A DNA stretch of 64,000 nucleotides from Bradyrhizobium sp. Arg816 (GCF_029989365.1 NZ_JAPRAQ010000011.1:1-64000), one strand, 5' to 3'; counted from the first letter of the stretch, positions 25,524-33,212 are shown. The notes: generated by a model from the sequence alone, not told the origin. Numbers and translations: made by a program.

Positions 25524-27238
25524 TCGACGATACCGGTACCGCACCGGAGGACCAGAACGCACGGAAGTGGAAGATCGCCGTCATCGACGACGATCCGGCC
25601 GTGCATGACGGCACCCGCTTCGCGCTGTCCGACTACAGCCTCAACGGCCAGGGTCTTGAGATCCTCTCCGCGCATTCCGCGGCGGAAGGTCGCAAGCTGA
25701 TGGCCGCGCATGGCGACATCGCCGCCGTGCTGCTCGACGTCATCATGGAGACCGATGTCGCCGGCCTCGAGCTGGTCGAGTTCATCCGCAACGAGCTCAG
25801 GAACGAGACCGTGCGCATCATCCTGCGCACCGGACAGCCCGGCCAGGCGCCGGAGCGGCGCGTGATCGTGCAGTACGACATCAACGACTACAAGGCCAAG
25901 ACCGAGCTCACCGCCGACAAGCTGTTCACCTCGCTGACCGCGGCGCTGCGCTCCTATCAGCAGCTCGAGCGCATGGTGCAGACGCGGCGCGGGCTCGAGA
26001 TCATCATCGACGCCGCCTCGACGCTGTACGACTTCAAGTCGATGCAACGGCTCGCCGAGGGCGTGCTGACCCAGCTCGCCTCGCTGCTCAATGTCGATTG
26101 CGCCGGCATACTGGTGCTGCGAGACAATGGCGGCGTGGACCCCGAGCTCTCCGTGCTCGCCGGCAGCGGCTGCTACAGCCGCTTCATCGGCACGACCTCG
26201 TCGAAGGCGCTCGACCCCGATCTGCGGACGATGGTGGAGGCCGCGTTTCAGGGCCGCAAGAACGAATTCGCCGACCACCGCAGCGTGATCTATCTGCGGA
26301 CCGGCTCCGGTCGCGAGGTGGTGGTGCTGCTGCAGGCCGAGCGCGAGCTGTCCGAGACCGACCGCTCGCTGGTCGAGATCTTCTCCAGCCGGCTCTCCAT
26401 CGCCTTCGACAACGTCATCCTCTACCAGCAGCTCCAGGACGCCAACACGCAGCTGGAGGACCGTGTCGCCCAGCGCACCCGCGCGCTGATGCAGGCCAAC
26501 CGCCGCCTCTCTGCGCAATGGCTGCGGCTGCAGCGCGCCAACGGCTTCAAGAACGAGATTCTGGGCACCGTCGCGCATGACCTCAAGAACCCGCTCGGCG
26601 TCATCCTCGGCCGTACCGAGATGCTGAAGGAGCTGATTTCGACCGGCGCCTCGTCCGACGGCGTGGTCGCCCAGGTCGATCACATCCGCGATGCGACGAA
26701 GCGCCTGACCACGATGGTCGATCATCTGATCTCGGACGCAATGGCCGATGCCTTCGACATCACCATCCGCCGCGAGCCGGTCGACGTCGCGGCCCTGGTG
26801 AAAGAGGTGGCCGACGCCAACCATCCGCTCGCGGTCAACAAGCAGCAGGCGATCAGCGTCACGGCGCCGCCCAACATCGTCACCATGTGCGACACCGACC
26901 GCATCCGCGAGGCGATCGACAATCTGATCAGCAACGCCATCAAATACTCACCGATCGGCGGCAAGATCATCGTCGCCGTCACCCATGAGGCCAATGATAC
27001 CGTCGTCCGCGTCAGCGACGAGGGCGCCGGCCTGTCGCCGGAGGATCTCGGCCGCCTGTTCGGCCGGTTCCAGCGGCTGTCGGCCAAACCGACCGCGGGC
27101 GAGAGCTCGACGGGGCTTGGGCTTTCCATCGTCAAGCGTATTATCGACATGCATGGCGGCGAGGTGACGGCCGAGAGCGACGGTCCCGGCAAGGGATCGA
27201 CCTTCACCATCACCCTGCCCGCGACCGAGTTGCCGTGA
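25493..27238 (+). CDS. Receiver-DUF3369-histidine kinase hybrid
   Basis: A 581-residue soluble protein with unusual domain order: N-terminal receiver (acceptor Asp82 in VLLDVIMETD, with IDDDP at 31-35), DUF3369 GAF-like domain about 155-315, coiled coil ending RVAQRTRALMQANRRL, then a HisKA kinase with H-box GTVAHDLKNPLGVI (His362), N-box DNLISNAIKYSP and G-box STGLGLSIVKRI. It can receive phosphate from another kinase and itself phosphorylate a downstream regulator. It overlaps the upstream kinase gene by 31 bp and is followed at 24 bp by an OmpR regulator, pointing to a multistep relay. Confidence 0.9.
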   Translation: MAEQDDVLHLIDDTGTAPEDQNARKWKIAVIDDDPAVHDGTRFALSDYSLNGQGLEILSAHSAAEGRKLMAAHGDIAAVLLDVIMETDVAGLELVEFIRNELRNETVRIILRTGQPGQAPERRVIVQYDINDYKAKTELTADKLFTSLTAALRSYQQLERMVQTRRGLEIIIDAASTLYDFKSMQRLAEGVLTQLASLLNVDCAGILVLRDNGGVDPELSVLAGSGCYSRFIGTTSSKALDPDLRTMVEAAFQGRKNEFADHRSVIYLRTGSGREVVVLLQAERELSETDRSLVEIFSSRLSIAFDNVILYQQLQDANTQLEDRVAQRTRALMQANRRLSAQWLRLQRANGFKNEILGTVAHDLKNPLGVILGRTEMLKELISTGASSDGVVAQVDHIRDATKRLTTMVDHLISDAMADAFDITIRREPVDVAALVKEVADANHPLAVNKQQAISVTAPPNIVTMCDTDRIREAIDNLISNAIKYSPIGGKIIVAVTHEANDTVVRVSDEGAGLSPEDLGRLFGRFQRLSAKPTAGESSTGLGLSIVKRIIDMHGGEVTAESDGPGKGSTFTITLPATELP

Positions 27239-27262
27239 TTCGAGTACCGAGATCTGAGTGAT

Positions 27263-27994
27263 ATGACCCAAAGCCAGCACATCATGATCGTCGACGACGA
27301 GGCCCCGGCCCGGGAGATGGTCGGCGATTACCTCAAGATGCACGGCTTCACCGTGACGCTGTGCGACGGCGGCAAGAGCTTGCGCACCGCGATCGACGGC
27401 AGCATGCCGGACCTCGTCGTGCTCGACCTCAACATGCCCGAGGAAGACGGCCTCTCGATCATCCGCGACCTCAAGAGCCGCATCAACGTGCCCGTGATCA
27501 TGCTGACGGCGACCGCGAGCCCGATCGACCGCGTCGTCGGTCTCGAGCTCGGCGCCGACGATTACGTGGCAAAGCCGTGCGAGCTGCGCGAGCTGATGGC
27601 GCGCATCCGCTCGGTGTTGCGGCGGAGCACGCCGGTGAAGGCGGTCGAGACCGCGCCCGCCAAATCGGACAAGGATCAACTGGTGCGCTTTGGCACCAAA
27701 TGGCTCGACCTCGAAGCGCAGGCCTTGCGCGACGACGAAGGCAACGAGCATCCGCTCACCGCCTCCGAGTTCGGGCTGCTGAAAGTGTTCGCGGCCAATC
27801 CGAAGCGCGTGCTGTCGCGCGAACGCCTGCTCGAACTGGCCAATGCGCGCGACGCCGAAGCCTTCGACCGCGCCGTGGACCTGCGCATCATGCGCATCCG
27901 CCGCAAGATCGAGCCCGACCCGACCAAGCCAGCCGTGATCCGCACCATCCGCGGCGGCGGCTATCTGTTCTCGCCCGCGGGCGAGAAGGCGTAA
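27263..27994 (+). CDS. OmpR-family response regulator
   Basis: A 243-residue regulator with a receiver (acceptor Asp55 in LVVLDLNMPE, acidic pocket DDE at 11-13, Lys in VAKPCE) and a C-terminal winged-helix OmpR domain (LTASEFGLLKVFAANPKRVL, then RLLELANARDAEAFDRAVDL and IRTIRGGGYLF). It is the last gene of the DctP-kinase-hybrid-regulator operon and the probable output. The DNA target cannot be read from the sequence. A family C palindromic element follows 20 bp after the stop. Confidence 0.93.
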   Translation: MTQSQHIMIVDDEAPAREMVGDYLKMHGFTVTLCDGGKSLRTAIDGSMPDLVVLDLNMPEEDGLSIIRDLKSRINVPVIMLTATASPIDRVVGLELGADDYVAKPCELRELMARIRSVLRRSTPVKAVETAPAKSDKDQLVRFGTKWLDLEAQALRDDEGNEHPLTASEFGLLKVFAANPKRVLSRERLLELANARDAEAFDRAVDLRIMRIRRKIEPDPTKPAVIRTIRGGGYLFSPAGEKA

Positions 27995-28014
27995 GGCGGC
28001 CGAGCACGCGGTGC

Positions 28015-28104
28015 CGTAGGGTGGGCAAAGCGAAGCGTGCCCACCATTCTCTCCATGGCGAAAAGAACGTGGGCACGGCGCTTTGCGCCTTTGCCCACCC
28101 TACG
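28015..28104. repeat. Palindromic intergenic element, family C, copy 2
   Basis: A 90-bp inverted repeat, CGTAGGGTGGGCAAAGCG to CTTTGCCCACCCTACG, lying just after the OmpR regulator gene. It probably serves as its transcript end. The remainder of the 27995-28410 gap holds the sigma-factor promoter region described separately. Confidence 0.92.
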
Positions 28105-28263
28105 AGATCGTCGTCCTGGCTGCGCGCGCCCCACGACGACAGTACTGGGCGTCGCGCGGCCGAACGCAATCCCCCGAAATACGTTCCCGGCGCCACCGTC
28201 CGCGTCAAAATCCCCACCCCCGTATTTTCCGTACATTGAAATTCCACGGCTTTTCGCCCCGAA

Positions 28264-28292
28264 TGTTTCGTCGCGGCCTGTCCGACGAAACA
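28264..28292. promoter_or_regulatory. Perfect dyad upstream of the ECF sigma gene
   Basis: TGTTTCGTCG and CGACGAAACA form a perfect 10-bp inverted repeat with a 9-bp spacer, about 120 bp before the sigma-factor start. The right half extends into a 14-bp word, CCGACGAAACAATT (28282-28295), which recurs at 29089-29102 just after the sigma gene. It could be a regulator-binding site or sigma-promoter related; no T-run follows, so it is not a standard terminator. Confidence 0.5.
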
Positions 28293-28375
28293 ATTTGGCG
28301 GCGCACGAAACCATTTTCCGCTTTTGGTGCAGACGTCCCGAAACGTTCGCTGATTAACACTTTGGTCCAAGGAAA

Positions 28376-28393
28376 CGCCGCTCGGTTGCGGCG
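28376..28393 (+). promoter_or_regulatory. Leader hairpin before ECF sigma ribosome-binding site
   Basis: CGCCGC-TCGGTT-GCGGCG forms a compact GC hairpin ending 5 bases before the GGGGAG ribosome-binding site (28398-28403) of the sigma-factor gene. It could stabilise the message or tune translation; this is structural inference only. Confidence 0.4.
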
Positions 28394-28410
28394 CTACGGG
28401 GAGCAAGTCA

Positions 28411-29022
28411 ATGCCGAACGTCATCGCCATCAACGCCCAAGCCAGCCAGAGCATCATTGCCGCTCAGGCGACCTCGGACGACATGCTTCTTGAAAGCATT
28501 GCCGACGGCAACCGGACGTCGATGCACATCCTCTATTGCCGGCACAATGTGCGGGTTTATCGCTTCATCCTGCGCATTGTGCGTGACGCGACCACGGCGG
28601 AAGACCTCGTCAGCCAGGTGTTCCTCGACGTGTGGCGCACCGCAGGCCAGTTCCAGGGCCGCTCGCAGGTCTCGACCTGGCTGCTCTCGATCGCGCGCTT
28701 CAAGGCGCTGACCGCGATGCGCCAGCGCCGCTTCGAAGACATCGACCAAGACGACGTGCGCCAGATTCCCGACGATGCCGAGACGCCCGAGACCTCGCTC
28801 GACCGCAACGACACCAGCGCCATCCTGCGCGCCTGCGTGCAAAAACTGTCGCCCGCGCATCGCGAGATCATCAACCTCGTCTACTACCATGAGAAGTCGG
28901 TGGAGGAGGTCGGTCAGATCATCGGTATCCCGCAGAGCACGGTGAAGACCCGGATGTTCTATGCCCGCAAGCAACTGGCCGATTTGCTTAAGGGCGCCGG
29001 CGTCGACCGTTTCGCCGCATAA
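28411..29022 (+). CDS. ECF-type RNA polymerase sigma factor
   Basis: A 203-residue sigma-70 family protein with regions 2 and 4 only. Region 2: AEDLVSQVFLDVWRTAGQFQ and STWLLSIARFKALTAMR (about 68-108). Region 4: LSPAHREIINLVYYHEKSVE followed by the helix-turn-helix IIGIPQSTVKTRMFYARKQL (about 150-190). No anti-sigma gene (zinc ASD or NepR type) is adjacent, so control must be by another route or a distant gene. The ATG at 28411 has a clear GGGGAG. Repeated GAAAC-containing words flank the gene and may be self-recognised promoter elements. Confidence 0.92.
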   Translation: MPNVIAINAQASQSIIAAQATSDDMLLESIADGNRTSMHILYCRHNVRVYRFILRIVRDATTAEDLVSQVFLDVWRTAGQFQGRSQVSTWLLSIARFKALTAMRQRRFEDIDQDDVRQIPDDAETPETSLDRNDTSAILRACVQKLSPAHREIINLVYYHEKSVEEVGQIIGIPQSTVKTRMFYARKQLADLLKGAGVDRFAA

Positions 29023-29186
29023 GGCCAAGGATTTCAATGGGATAGGACCGGACTTTCGGCCCTGCCCTCGGACACGGAAGTGTTACCGCCGACGAAACAA
29101 TTGAAACAAAGCACAACATCACGCGGAAAAACTTCCCTCCTATAAAGCTCACATACGGTTTCGTTAAACCTCCCAAGACCTCCAGC

Positions 29187-29227
29187 GACCCGGACGGGAT
29201 GCCCCCCTTCCGGGTCGTTTTGTGTTT
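29187..29227 (+). terminator. Rho-independent terminator
   Basis: GACCCGGA pairs with the complementary TTCCGGGTC across a short loop and is followed by GTTTTGTGTTT. It lies 165 bp after the sigma-factor stop and is the only classical intrinsic terminator with a U-rich tail clearly seen in the window. The rest of 29023-29570 contains this, a family B element and the ccdA leader; no gene is seen. Confidence 0.75.
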
Positions 29228-29279
29228 GGGGATGGCTGAGGTCCCGCTTCCTGCTGGAGTGAGGTAGGCACCACTCTCT

Positions 29280-29421
29280 CATTCCCTCCCCCCTTGCGGG
29301 GGAGGGGCAGGGAGAGGGGTACCGCACGGGGGCTCTCTCGATTTGTGCGTACCGCGATCGCGTAGACCATTTCCCGGGGCCACCCCTCTCCCCCGCCCTC
29401 CCCCGCAAGGGGGGAGGGAGC
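29280..29421. repeat. Palindromic intergenic element, family B, copy 3
   Basis: Arms CCCTCCCCCCTTGCGGG and its complement, inner stem GGGAGAGGGGT/ACCCCTCTCCC, and a loop containing GGGGCTCTCTCGATTTG that is shared with copy 4 (45371-45520) but not with copies 1 and 2. It lies between the sigma-factor terminator and ccdA, which are in the same direction. Confidence 0.9.
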
Positions 29422-29493
29422 GCACCGTCGCCGTGGCCGACTGGGTTGCCTCGCAATGCCGCCCGGTACGCCCCACACCAGGCAGCCGCCCCC

Positions 29494-29564
29494 TCACGAA
29501 GGCGTGACGCCACGTAACAACGCGTGCATCCATCCCGAACTGCCCTCGTGACCTCCTTCACGAG
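29494..29564 (+). promoter_or_regulatory. Two dyads in the ccdA leader
   Basis: TCACG/CGTGA at 29494-29507 and CTCGTGA/TCACGAG (6-bp spacer) at 29545-29564 lie directly ahead of the ccdA start at 29571. The shared TCACG core suggests repeated half-sites for a regulator, or a leader hairpin that encloses the CCTCCT stretch. No good ribosome-binding site for ccdA is visible. Confidence 0.35.
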
Positions 29565-29570
29565 TACCCG

Positions 29571-30269
29571 ATGCTCGAACTTGTCTTCGCCGTCCTTGCC
29601 GGCATCCTGACCATCGCCGCGCCCTGCACGCTGCCGATGCTGCCGATCCTGCTCGGCGCCTCGATCGGGCGGGTGGGGCACTTGCGGCCCGCGATGATCG
29701 CGCTCGGCTTCGTCGTCTCGTTCTCGGCGACCGCGCTGCTGTTGGGTGCGATCACGCAGGCATTCGATTTCGATCCGAACGTGCTGCGCGAGGCCGCGTC
29801 GATCCTGCTGCTCGGCTTCGGCTTGCTGATGCTGTGGCCGGCGCCGTTCGAATGGCTGTCGATCCGGCTCAACGGCTGGCTCGATCTCGGCAATTCCGGC
29901 GCCGTGCAGCGCGAGGGCGCGCTCGGCGGCCTCGTGCTCGGCACCACGCTCGGCCTGGTCTGGACGCCCTGCGCCGGTCCCGTGCTCGGTTCGATCCTGA
30001 CGCTGGTCGCGACGTCGAAGAACGCCAGCTGGGCCGGCGTGCTGTTGATTGCCTATGCCATCGGCGCAGCGATCCCGATGCTCGCGATCGCCTATGGCGG
30101 ACAGGCCGCGACCACGCGGGTCCGCAGCCTCGCGCGGATCTCGCCGCGGCTGCAGCAGGGCTTTGGTGTCGTCGTGATCGCCTTCGCGGTCGCGGCCTAT
30201 TTCCAATACGACACGCTGATCGTGGCGTGGCTCACCGGATTCTATCCCACCGGCCAGATCGGCCTGTGA
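29571..30269 (+). CDS. ccdA: CcdA/DsbD-type thiol-disulfide transmembrane protein
   Basis: A 232-residue inner-membrane protein with about six helices that carries reducing equivalents from cytoplasmic thioredoxin to the periplasm. The redox cysteines are Cys19 (IAAPCTLPML) and Cys134 (VWTPCAGPVLG), each in a Pro-Cys setting typical of CcdA. It is followed 31 bp later by a thioredoxin-like partner with a CVNC active site. Together they could supply reductant for cytochrome c maturation or for Sox proteins 16 kb away, which lack their own SoxVW here; that link is speculative. Confidence 0.88.
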   Translation: MLELVFAVLAGILTIAAPCTLPMLPILLGASIGRVGHLRPAMIALGFVVSFSATALLLGAITQAFDFDPNVLREAASILLLGFGLLMLWPAPFEWLSIRLNGWLDLGNSGAVQREGALGGLVLGTTLGLVWTPCAGPVLGSILTLVATSKNASWAGVLLIAYAIGAAIPMLAIAYGGQAATTRVRSLARISPRLQQGFGVVVIAFAVAAYFQYDTLIVAWLTGFYPTGQIGL

Positions 30270-30300
30270 TCATCCCTCATCTTCACCGGAGGACGCTTCC

Positions 30301-30864
30301 ATGACTTTCAAACTGCTCGCTGTCTCCACCGCATTGATCGGCATGGCCGTGACAGGCGCCGTCATCCCCGGCATCTGCGACGAGGCCGCGCGTGCCACCC
30401 CTGTCGTCACCGCCGCCGCAAGCCAGCAGGCCGCCCCTGATTTCACCGGCATCAACAATTGGTTCAACTCGAAACCGCTCAACATCGCCGACCTCCGCGG
30501 CAAGGTCGTGCTGGTCGACTTCTGGACCTATGGCTGCGTCAACTGCGTCAACACGCTGCCGCACGTCACCGATCTCTACGCCAAGTACAAGGACAAGGGC
30601 CTCGTCGTGGTCGGCGTGCACACGCCGGAATTCCCGTTCGAGCGCTCCGCCGCCAACGTGCAGGCCGCACTGAAGCGCCACGGCATCACCTATCCGGTGG
30701 CGCAGGACAATGATTCCAAGACCTGGAACGCCTACCAGAACCAATATTGGCCGGCGCAATATATCATCGACCAGAACGGCAAGATCGTGTTCCAGCACGA
30801 GGGCGAAGGCCGTTACGATGAGATCGACCGCACCGTGGCAAAGCTGCTGAACGCCAATAGCTGA
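30301..30864 (+). CDS. Exported thioredoxin-like protein (DipZ/TlpA type)
   Basis: A 187-residue periplasmic thioredoxin-fold protein. The N-terminal segment (MTFKLLAVSTALIGMAVTGA) is a signal peptide or anchor. The active site is FWTYGCVNCVNTLP with Cys79 and Cys82; Val-Asn between the cysteines is the pattern of the DipZ C-terminal domain family rather than classical CGPC. The cis-Pro region WPAQYIIDQNGKIVFQHEGE follows. Partner of the upstream CcdA. Its last codons (Leu-Asn-Ala-Asn-Ser-stop) are duplicated at 33111, see the direct repeat entries. Confidence 0.9.
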   Translation: MTFKLLAVSTALIGMAVTGAVIPGICDEAARATPVVTAAASQQAAPDFTGINNWFNSKPLNIADLRGKVVLVDFWTYGCVNCVNTLPHVTDLYAKYKDKGLVVVGVHTPEFPFERSAANVQAALKRHGITYPVAQDNDSKTWNAYQNQYWPAQYIIDQNGKIVFQHEGEGRYDEIDRTVAKLLNANS

Positions 30865-30877
30865 GGCCGCATGCTGC
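30847..30877 (+). repeat. Imperfect direct repeat, left copy (end of thioredoxin gene)
   Basis: CTGAACGCCAATAG followed by cTGAgGCCGCATGCtGC; it matches 33111-33141 at 28 of 31 positions. The left copy holds the last codons and stop of the thioredoxin gene. The two copies bound a 2.2-kb segment with the unknown protein and the LuxR gene. Confidence 0.8.
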
Positions 30878-31167
30878 ACGAGCGACTCGATTTCGGCGCC
30901 GTCGTCGATTTCCAACAGCGGCAGCACCACTCTGTTCAACGGAACGACGACAGCGTCATCCACGCTTTGTAACGTGCAATACCACGTGCTCCAGAGCGGC
31001 ACTTGGCACGGCTGTCAGTCCCAGATGTCTGCCAGCAGTTCGGGGGGCCTTTAACTGAAAATTAGCCATTCCGGCCAGGATGCTTGTGTTTCTATAGATT
31101 GCTGAACGCGCTCGACATGGCATTCTTGGCGCAAGATCGCGAGGGCATTCAGGGAAAGTTCGGCCCC
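30878..31167. other. Intergenic region, no gene seen
   Basis: This stretch follows the left direct repeat and precedes the unknown-protein gene. A 33-codon frame from ATG 30871 has no ribosome-binding site or recognisable features and is not called. The region becomes A/T-richer toward 31060, where the promoter of the next gene probably lies. Confidence 0.4.
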
Positions 31168-32070
31168 ATGAGCACCATTGCCACCACAAACGTTTCAACA
31201 AACGACGCGCTGCTTTCACTAATAAGGTCTGCATCCGCCGGCAGTTCCGGCGGAGCTTCAATCGCATCGGCTGGTGCTGCTCGTTTTCCATCCGACCGCG
31301 TCGAACTCTCGGATCGTGCTCAACAAATTCTCGAACGAAACAGGGCTGATCAGACGGCCGCAGACAAGCTCACCCAATTGATCCAAGATTTGAGAAGTCG
31401 GGGCTCCAAGGGCAAGACCACAACCTATTCCGACTTGGCGAAGATTTCCGGACCAGCAGATGCTTCGACGACCGGAGATAAGACGGTCGATGCGGTCAAG
31501 GCGATGGCAAAGATGCCGGAATTTCGTTCAGCAGTGAACGGTCGCGCCGACGATACCGTTCGGGCGCTCGTGCGTGATGGCAAGGTCCCGCAATTGCCCC
31601 TTCACCTGACTGATGCTCAGGCGGCGCAGCTCAGCGAGAAGGAGTTGAACCTTTTTGAGATCGTTCAGGGTGTGCAGGGCCTTTACGATGCGATGCCCAA
31701 AAGTCTCGACGACGCACTTTCTCAGCACGTGAAGCAGGTGATCGACGGGTATCCGGACATGATCAACCAGATGAAAGCCGACATTGCCGCAGGAAAGCTC
31801 CCTGGTGAATACGGGGAGAAACAAGTGAGCCGCTACGAGTCGGAGCTTGCAGCCGCGCGGGGCGGCACGATGAAGATTTCCGCCGAGACTGACACACGTC
31901 TGGTTAGGGGCAAATCCGAGTTCACAATGCAGCGCGACGCGATTGGATACAGCGGTCGGGGTCAGACGACGACGACTTCAGACTGGAATGCGATCATCAA
32001 AAAATATGGGACCGAGAATATTCAAATCGGATCGGGCCCTTATACGCCTGGATGGGTGATTACCTGGTAG
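31168..32070 (+). CDS. Unknown protein, possibly secreted or flagellum/secretion-associated
   Basis: A 300-residue protein that I do not recognise. It begins MSTIATTNVSTNDALLSLIR, with a Ser/Gly/Ala-rich stretch (about 20-45), then SDRVELSDRAQQILERN, a motif style seen in flagellar and type III secretion-associated proteins. A helical middle follows (LTDAQAAQLSEKELNLFEIV), and the end IGSGPYTPGWVITW is Gly/aromatic-rich. There is no Sec signal or membrane helix. Base composition is visibly lower in GC than neighbours, with less biased codon use, suggesting later acquisition. ATG 31168 is preferred; upstream in-frame codons lack support. It lies within the direct-repeat-bounded segment. Confidence 0.65.
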   Translation: MSTIATTNVSTNDALLSLIRSASAGSSGGASIASAGAARFPSDRVELSDRAQQILERNRADQTAADKLTQLIQDLRSRGSKGKTTTYSDLAKISGPADASTTGDKTVDAVKAMAKMPEFRSAVNGRADDTVRALVRDGKVPQLPLHLTDAQAAQLSEKELNLFEIVQGVQGLYDAMPKSLDDALSQHVKQVIDGYPDMINQMKADIAAGKLPGEYGEKQVSRYESELAAARGGTMKISAETDTRLVRGKSEFTMQRDAIGYSGRGQTTTTSDWNAIIKKYGTENIQIGSGPYTPGWVITW

Positions 32071-32385
32071 CTTGTTCTTGATCGGATCTTGGCACGCGAC
32101 TGGCCGTTCGTTGTGATCACTGCTCCACCGGCCATCGCGATGCCTGGGGCGGTGAGAATCCAGGCGATGTAGCTCGCGGCCCAATACGCAACAGCTATGA
32201 TTTGAAAACCTCGCTATGCTGCAGCTTACGCAACCTCCCCTTCTGCGTTTGAAATTGCAGCGAATCGCCTAGAATCTGCCTCTCCTCGATGCCCTCGAAG
32301 CGCAGTCAACTGGCAAATTGACCACACCGATCCGGGCGGTGCCCCGTGCTTAAATAGTGCCCAGGCCCATGTGATTCGGTGGTGA
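32071..32385. other. Intergenic region upstream of luxR, possible gene remnant
   Basis: A 315-bp gap of lower GC. On the reverse strand, about 32040-32207 reads as a hydrophobic peptide (IIAVAYWAASYIAWILTA) with no start codon in frame, perhaps a decayed membrane-protein fragment. The luxR promoter must lie here, but no clear lux box or -35/-10 pair could be picked out. Confidence 0.35.
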
Positions 32386-33114
32386 ATGGAACTTGAGCCG
32401 GCCCTAACGGCGATCGACCGCGCAAAGAATATCGCGGACCTGTCGGATGTGCTGAATCACTGGCGCGACGAAAGCGGCCTCGCGCATCTCGCCTATCATG
32501 CCATCCATGTCCCGACTTGCGACAAACCCAACCCCGTGTTGCTGCTCACCTATGACACAGCTTGGGTCGATCGCTACATCACCCAAGATTACTTTCAGAT
32601 TGATCCCGTGGTCGCCGCGGGCCGGAAGAGCGACCTGCCAGTTGACTGGTTGAGGGTCGATCACGAAACGCCCGCAGCGAAGCACTTCTTCGCTGAAGCC
32701 GAGAGCCATGGCGTTGGCCGACACGGCTTCACAATGCCGATCCGAGGCCCGTTCGGGGAACGCGGCCTTTTCACGATCACCTCAAACGAAAGCGACGAAT
32801 ATTGGCACCGCTGGCGCTATGCGCACCTGCGCGACTACGCGCTCCTTGCCCACTTCCTCCACGACAGGGCCATTACGCTCGCCGGCCTTCGTTACACGCC
32901 AAGACCACGGGCCCTCTCGCGCCGCGAGCAGCAATGCCTCAAGCACCTCGCAAATGGCGACACTCCTCAGCAAATCGCAGGGCTGCTGAATATCTCCGCC
33001 GCGGCCGTCCACCTGTACCTGCGATCGGCGCGGGACAAACTCGAATGCAAAACCATCGAGCACGCCGTCGCAAAGGCCGTCTGCCTCGACTTCGTGCAGT
33101 ATGGCGGAGCCTGA
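32386..33114 (+). CDS. LuxR-family quorum-sensing regulator without a cognate synthase (LuxR solo)
   Basis: A 242-residue regulator with an N-terminal autoinducer-binding domain and a C-terminal GerE-type helix-turn-helix (LSRREQQCLKHLANGDTPQQ, then IAGLLNISAAAVHLYLRSAR). The acyl-homoserine-lactone pocket residues conserved in LuxR/TraR appear at the expected spacing: Trp60, Tyr64, Asp73, Pro74, Trp88 and Gly114. No luxI-type synthase occurs in the window. The stop codon TGA lies inside the right-hand copy of the 31-bp direct repeat, so the C-terminus is set by that junction. ATG 32386 has only a weak ribosome-binding site. Confidence 0.88.
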   Translation: MELEPALTAIDRAKNIADLSDVLNHWRDESGLAHLAYHAIHVPTCDKPNPVLLLTYDTAWVDRYITQDYFQIDPVVAAGRKSDLPVDWLRVDHETPAAKHFFAEAESHGVGRHGFTMPIRGPFGERGLFTITSNESDEYWHRWRYAHLRDYALLAHFLHDRAITLAGLRYTPRPRALSRREQQCLKHLANGDTPQQIAGLLNISAAAVHLYLRSARDKLECKTIEHAVAKAVCLDFVQYGGA

Positions 33115-33141
33115 ACGCCAATAGTTGATGCCGCATGCAGC
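33111..33141 (+). repeat. Imperfect direct repeat, right copy
   Basis: CTGAACGCCAATAG followed by tTGAtGCCGCATGCaGC, a 28/31 match to 30847-30877. Here the sequence is not in the thioredoxin frame; its TGA ends the luxR gene. The terminator-like dyad at 33161 follows it. Confidence 0.8.
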
Positions 33142-33160
33142 GGCTTTCCGATGTCGCTTG

Positions 33161-33184
33161 ACTCCACGGACCCGTCCGTGGAGT
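33161..33184. terminator. Terminator-like perfect dyad
   Basis: ACTCCACGGAC and GTCCGTGGAGT form a perfect 11-bp stem with only CC between, followed by TTCGCG. The short T-run makes it a weak intrinsic terminator. It follows the right direct repeat and could originally have ended the thioredoxin transcript. Confidence 0.5.
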
Positions 33185-33212
33185 TTCGCGCCGACGAAAT
33201 CAGCCGCCCACA

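Noticed and set aside
28376..28393. Riboswitch ahead of the ECF sigma gene
   Set aside because: Only a simple 6-bp hairpin is present, with no conserved aptamer core.
30871..30972. 33-codon frame after the thioredoxin gene
   Set aside because: No ribosome-binding site, no recognisable feature, and it starts inside the direct repeat.
32040..32207. Reverse-strand hydrophobic peptide as a small membrane gene
   Set aside because: No start codon in frame and it overlaps the end of the unknown-protein gene; kept only as a possible remnant.
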